A stretch of DNA of 7,148 bases from an uncultured Thermomicrobiales bacterium (GTDB lineage: Bacteria; Chloroflexota; Chloroflexia; Thermomicrobiales; UBA6265), in assembly GCA_902806365.1 (NCBI GenBank), contig CADCWJ010000507.1:1-7148 (forward strand), written 5' to 3'. Shown one piece after another: positions 6,428 through 7,148 of this stretch; positions within the stretch are counted from its first letter, which is position 1; every line of letters begins with the position of its first letter. The translations under genes and the position numbers were made by a program. A model generated the notes under the pieces. That model did not search any database. It saw only the letters and a program-made list of their open reading frames with translations, and had not been told where the DNA came from.

Positions 6428-6503
6428 CCCAGGGGATGAGGAGTCGCCACGACGGTCACCAGGCGGCCGCGACGATGACCGGCGAACGCAACGGCAACGG
6501 CCA

Positions 6504-7073
6504 TCACCCCTTCCGCTCACCGTACCGCCCGTACGAGACGGTCTCCGCCAGCGGCTTGCGCCCGCCAGGCGCCGCCGCCGACCGCTGCTCGCCGCTCTCG
6601 TCCACATAGCCGAACGCGACCGCCGACCAGACATCCTTGCCATCGGGTATCCCGAGCAGCGCGCGCACGCCAGCCTGGGCCTCGTCCGTGCTGAACCACC
6701 CGGTGCCGCTCCCCAGGTCATGGACGCTGGCCGCCAGCATCAGCCGCTCGGTGACCCGGCCCTCATCGTAGGCCTCGCTGCGGAGAGCGTTTTCGTCGAG
6801 CACGATCACGATCGCAAGGGCGGCACCCGCGATGAACCCGGAGTAGGCGCCCTGTTCCGCGAGCCGACGCAGCATCTCGCGGTCGTCGACCACGATGAAC
6901 TCCCACGGTTGGGTGTTCTTGGCACTGCCGGTCCAGCGGGCGACCTCGAGCAACTCGTCGAGGACATCGGGCGGGATCGTCTGATCAAGAAACTGGCGCG
7001 ACTGACGAAGACCGCGCAGCCAGGCGATGCGATCTTCATTGGTTTGGGTGACGGCGGCGGATCGATCGGTCAT
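6504..7073 (-). CDS. Nitroreductase family protein (FMN-dependent oxidoreductase)
   Basis: 189 residues, the normal single-domain length. Family marks are R23-Q-S-R26-QF, which contacts the FMN phosphate in relatives; SAKNTQPWEFIVV (50-62), the core flavin-binding segment; VTERLMLAASVHDLGSGTGWF (107-127), the mid-domain helix and following loop; and the C-terminal AVAFGYVDE (151-159) with GRKPLAETVSYG (171-182), the R-K/R-P-L-x-E element seen near the end of many members. Such enzymes are usually homodimers using NAD(P)H to reduce nitro groups, quinones or other electrophiles; the natural substrate cannot be read from sequence. ATG 7073 has AGGGAG 10 bases upstream. Only 75 bases precede it in the window, so its promoter and upstream partners are unseen. 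A 745-base non-coding stretch follows, so it is probably not in one operon with the PBP gene. Confidence 0.9.
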   Translation of the reverse strand: MTDRSAAVTQTNEDRIAWLRGLRQSRQFLDQTIPPDVLDELLEVARWTGSAKNTQPWEFIVVDDREMLRRLAEQGAYSGFIAGAALAIVIVLDENALRSEAYDEGRVTERLMLAASVHDLGSGTGWFSTDEAQAGVRALLGIPDGKDVWSAVAFGYVDESGEQRSAAAPGGRKPLAETVSYGRYGERKG

Positions 7074-7148
7074 CGGTGATTGGCTCCCTGGTCGCGGATG
7101 GATGAGACGGTTGGTTCAGGACGGCTCGGAAACGCCGAACGTGCCGTA

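Larger units (their letters stand above)
5759..6503. other. Long non-coding region upstream of the PBP gene, rich in inverted repeats
   Basis: About 745 bases separate the nitroreductase stop from the PBP start. I see no convincing gene: a 95-residue minus-strand frame (6108-6395) has no recognised domain and its stop lies within a hairpin stem. The minus strand carries four near-perfect hairpins, at 6393-6427, 6357-6380, 6087-6112 and 6041-6071. Possible promoter pieces for the PBP gene are a TTGACA at 5961-5956 without a matching -10, and an extended -10-like TGCTAGCAT at 5910-5902 with a weak GCGACG 18 bases upstream of its hexamer. The layout fits either nitroreductase 3' elements plus a PBP promoter, or a structured PBP leader or small RNA. 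The choice is unresolved. Confidence 0.45.

Noticed and set aside
5806..6609. Plus-strand open frame of 267 codons across the non-coding region
   Set aside because: It overlaps the end of the nitroreductase gene in antisense, runs through the hairpins, and its product has no recognisable motif.

Overview
The window is GC-rich bacterial DNA in which every gene I can support lies on the minus strand. The codons are strongly GC-ending. Together with the Pro/Thr-rich linker of the penicillin-binding protein and its NTF2-like domain, this suggests a high-GC Gram-positive-like or Chloroflexota (Thermomicrobia-type) bacterium. That placement is inference from style, not a database match.

In the direction of transcription (right to left) the layout is: a nitroreductase-family flavoprotein (7073-6504); a 745-base non-coding stretch rich in perfect inverted repeats (6503-5759); a class B penicillin-binding protein with an NTF2-like/MecA_N-type N-terminal domain (5758-3419); a RidA-family protein that lacks the usual catalytic arginine (3326-2928), ending in a perfect hairpin; an 816-base stretch with no convincing gene (2927-2112); then two tandem paralogues encoding double-GNAT acetyltransferases, joined by an ATGA overlap (2111-843 and 846 onward).

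The first GNAT gene is intact, with two GNAT-like halves of which only the second keeps a recognisable acetyl-CoA loop. The second copy carries an in-frame TAA exactly between its two halves. The frame stays open and clearly conserved beyond the TAA to the left edge of the window. It is therefore a nonsense-interrupted gene, a gene split in two, a readthrough case or a sequence error.

The genes do not form an obvious single pathway. The PBP makes peptidoglycan cross-links; the nitroreductase, RidA-like protein and GNAT proteins look like general or specialised metabolic enzymes. The two GNAT genes are clearly co-transcribed, and the PBP and RidA-like genes (92-base gap) may be. The points most worth a second look are the interrupted GNAT copy and the structured non-coding region upstream of the PBP gene. 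I found no tRNA, rRNA, CRISPR array, insertion sequence or phage gene.
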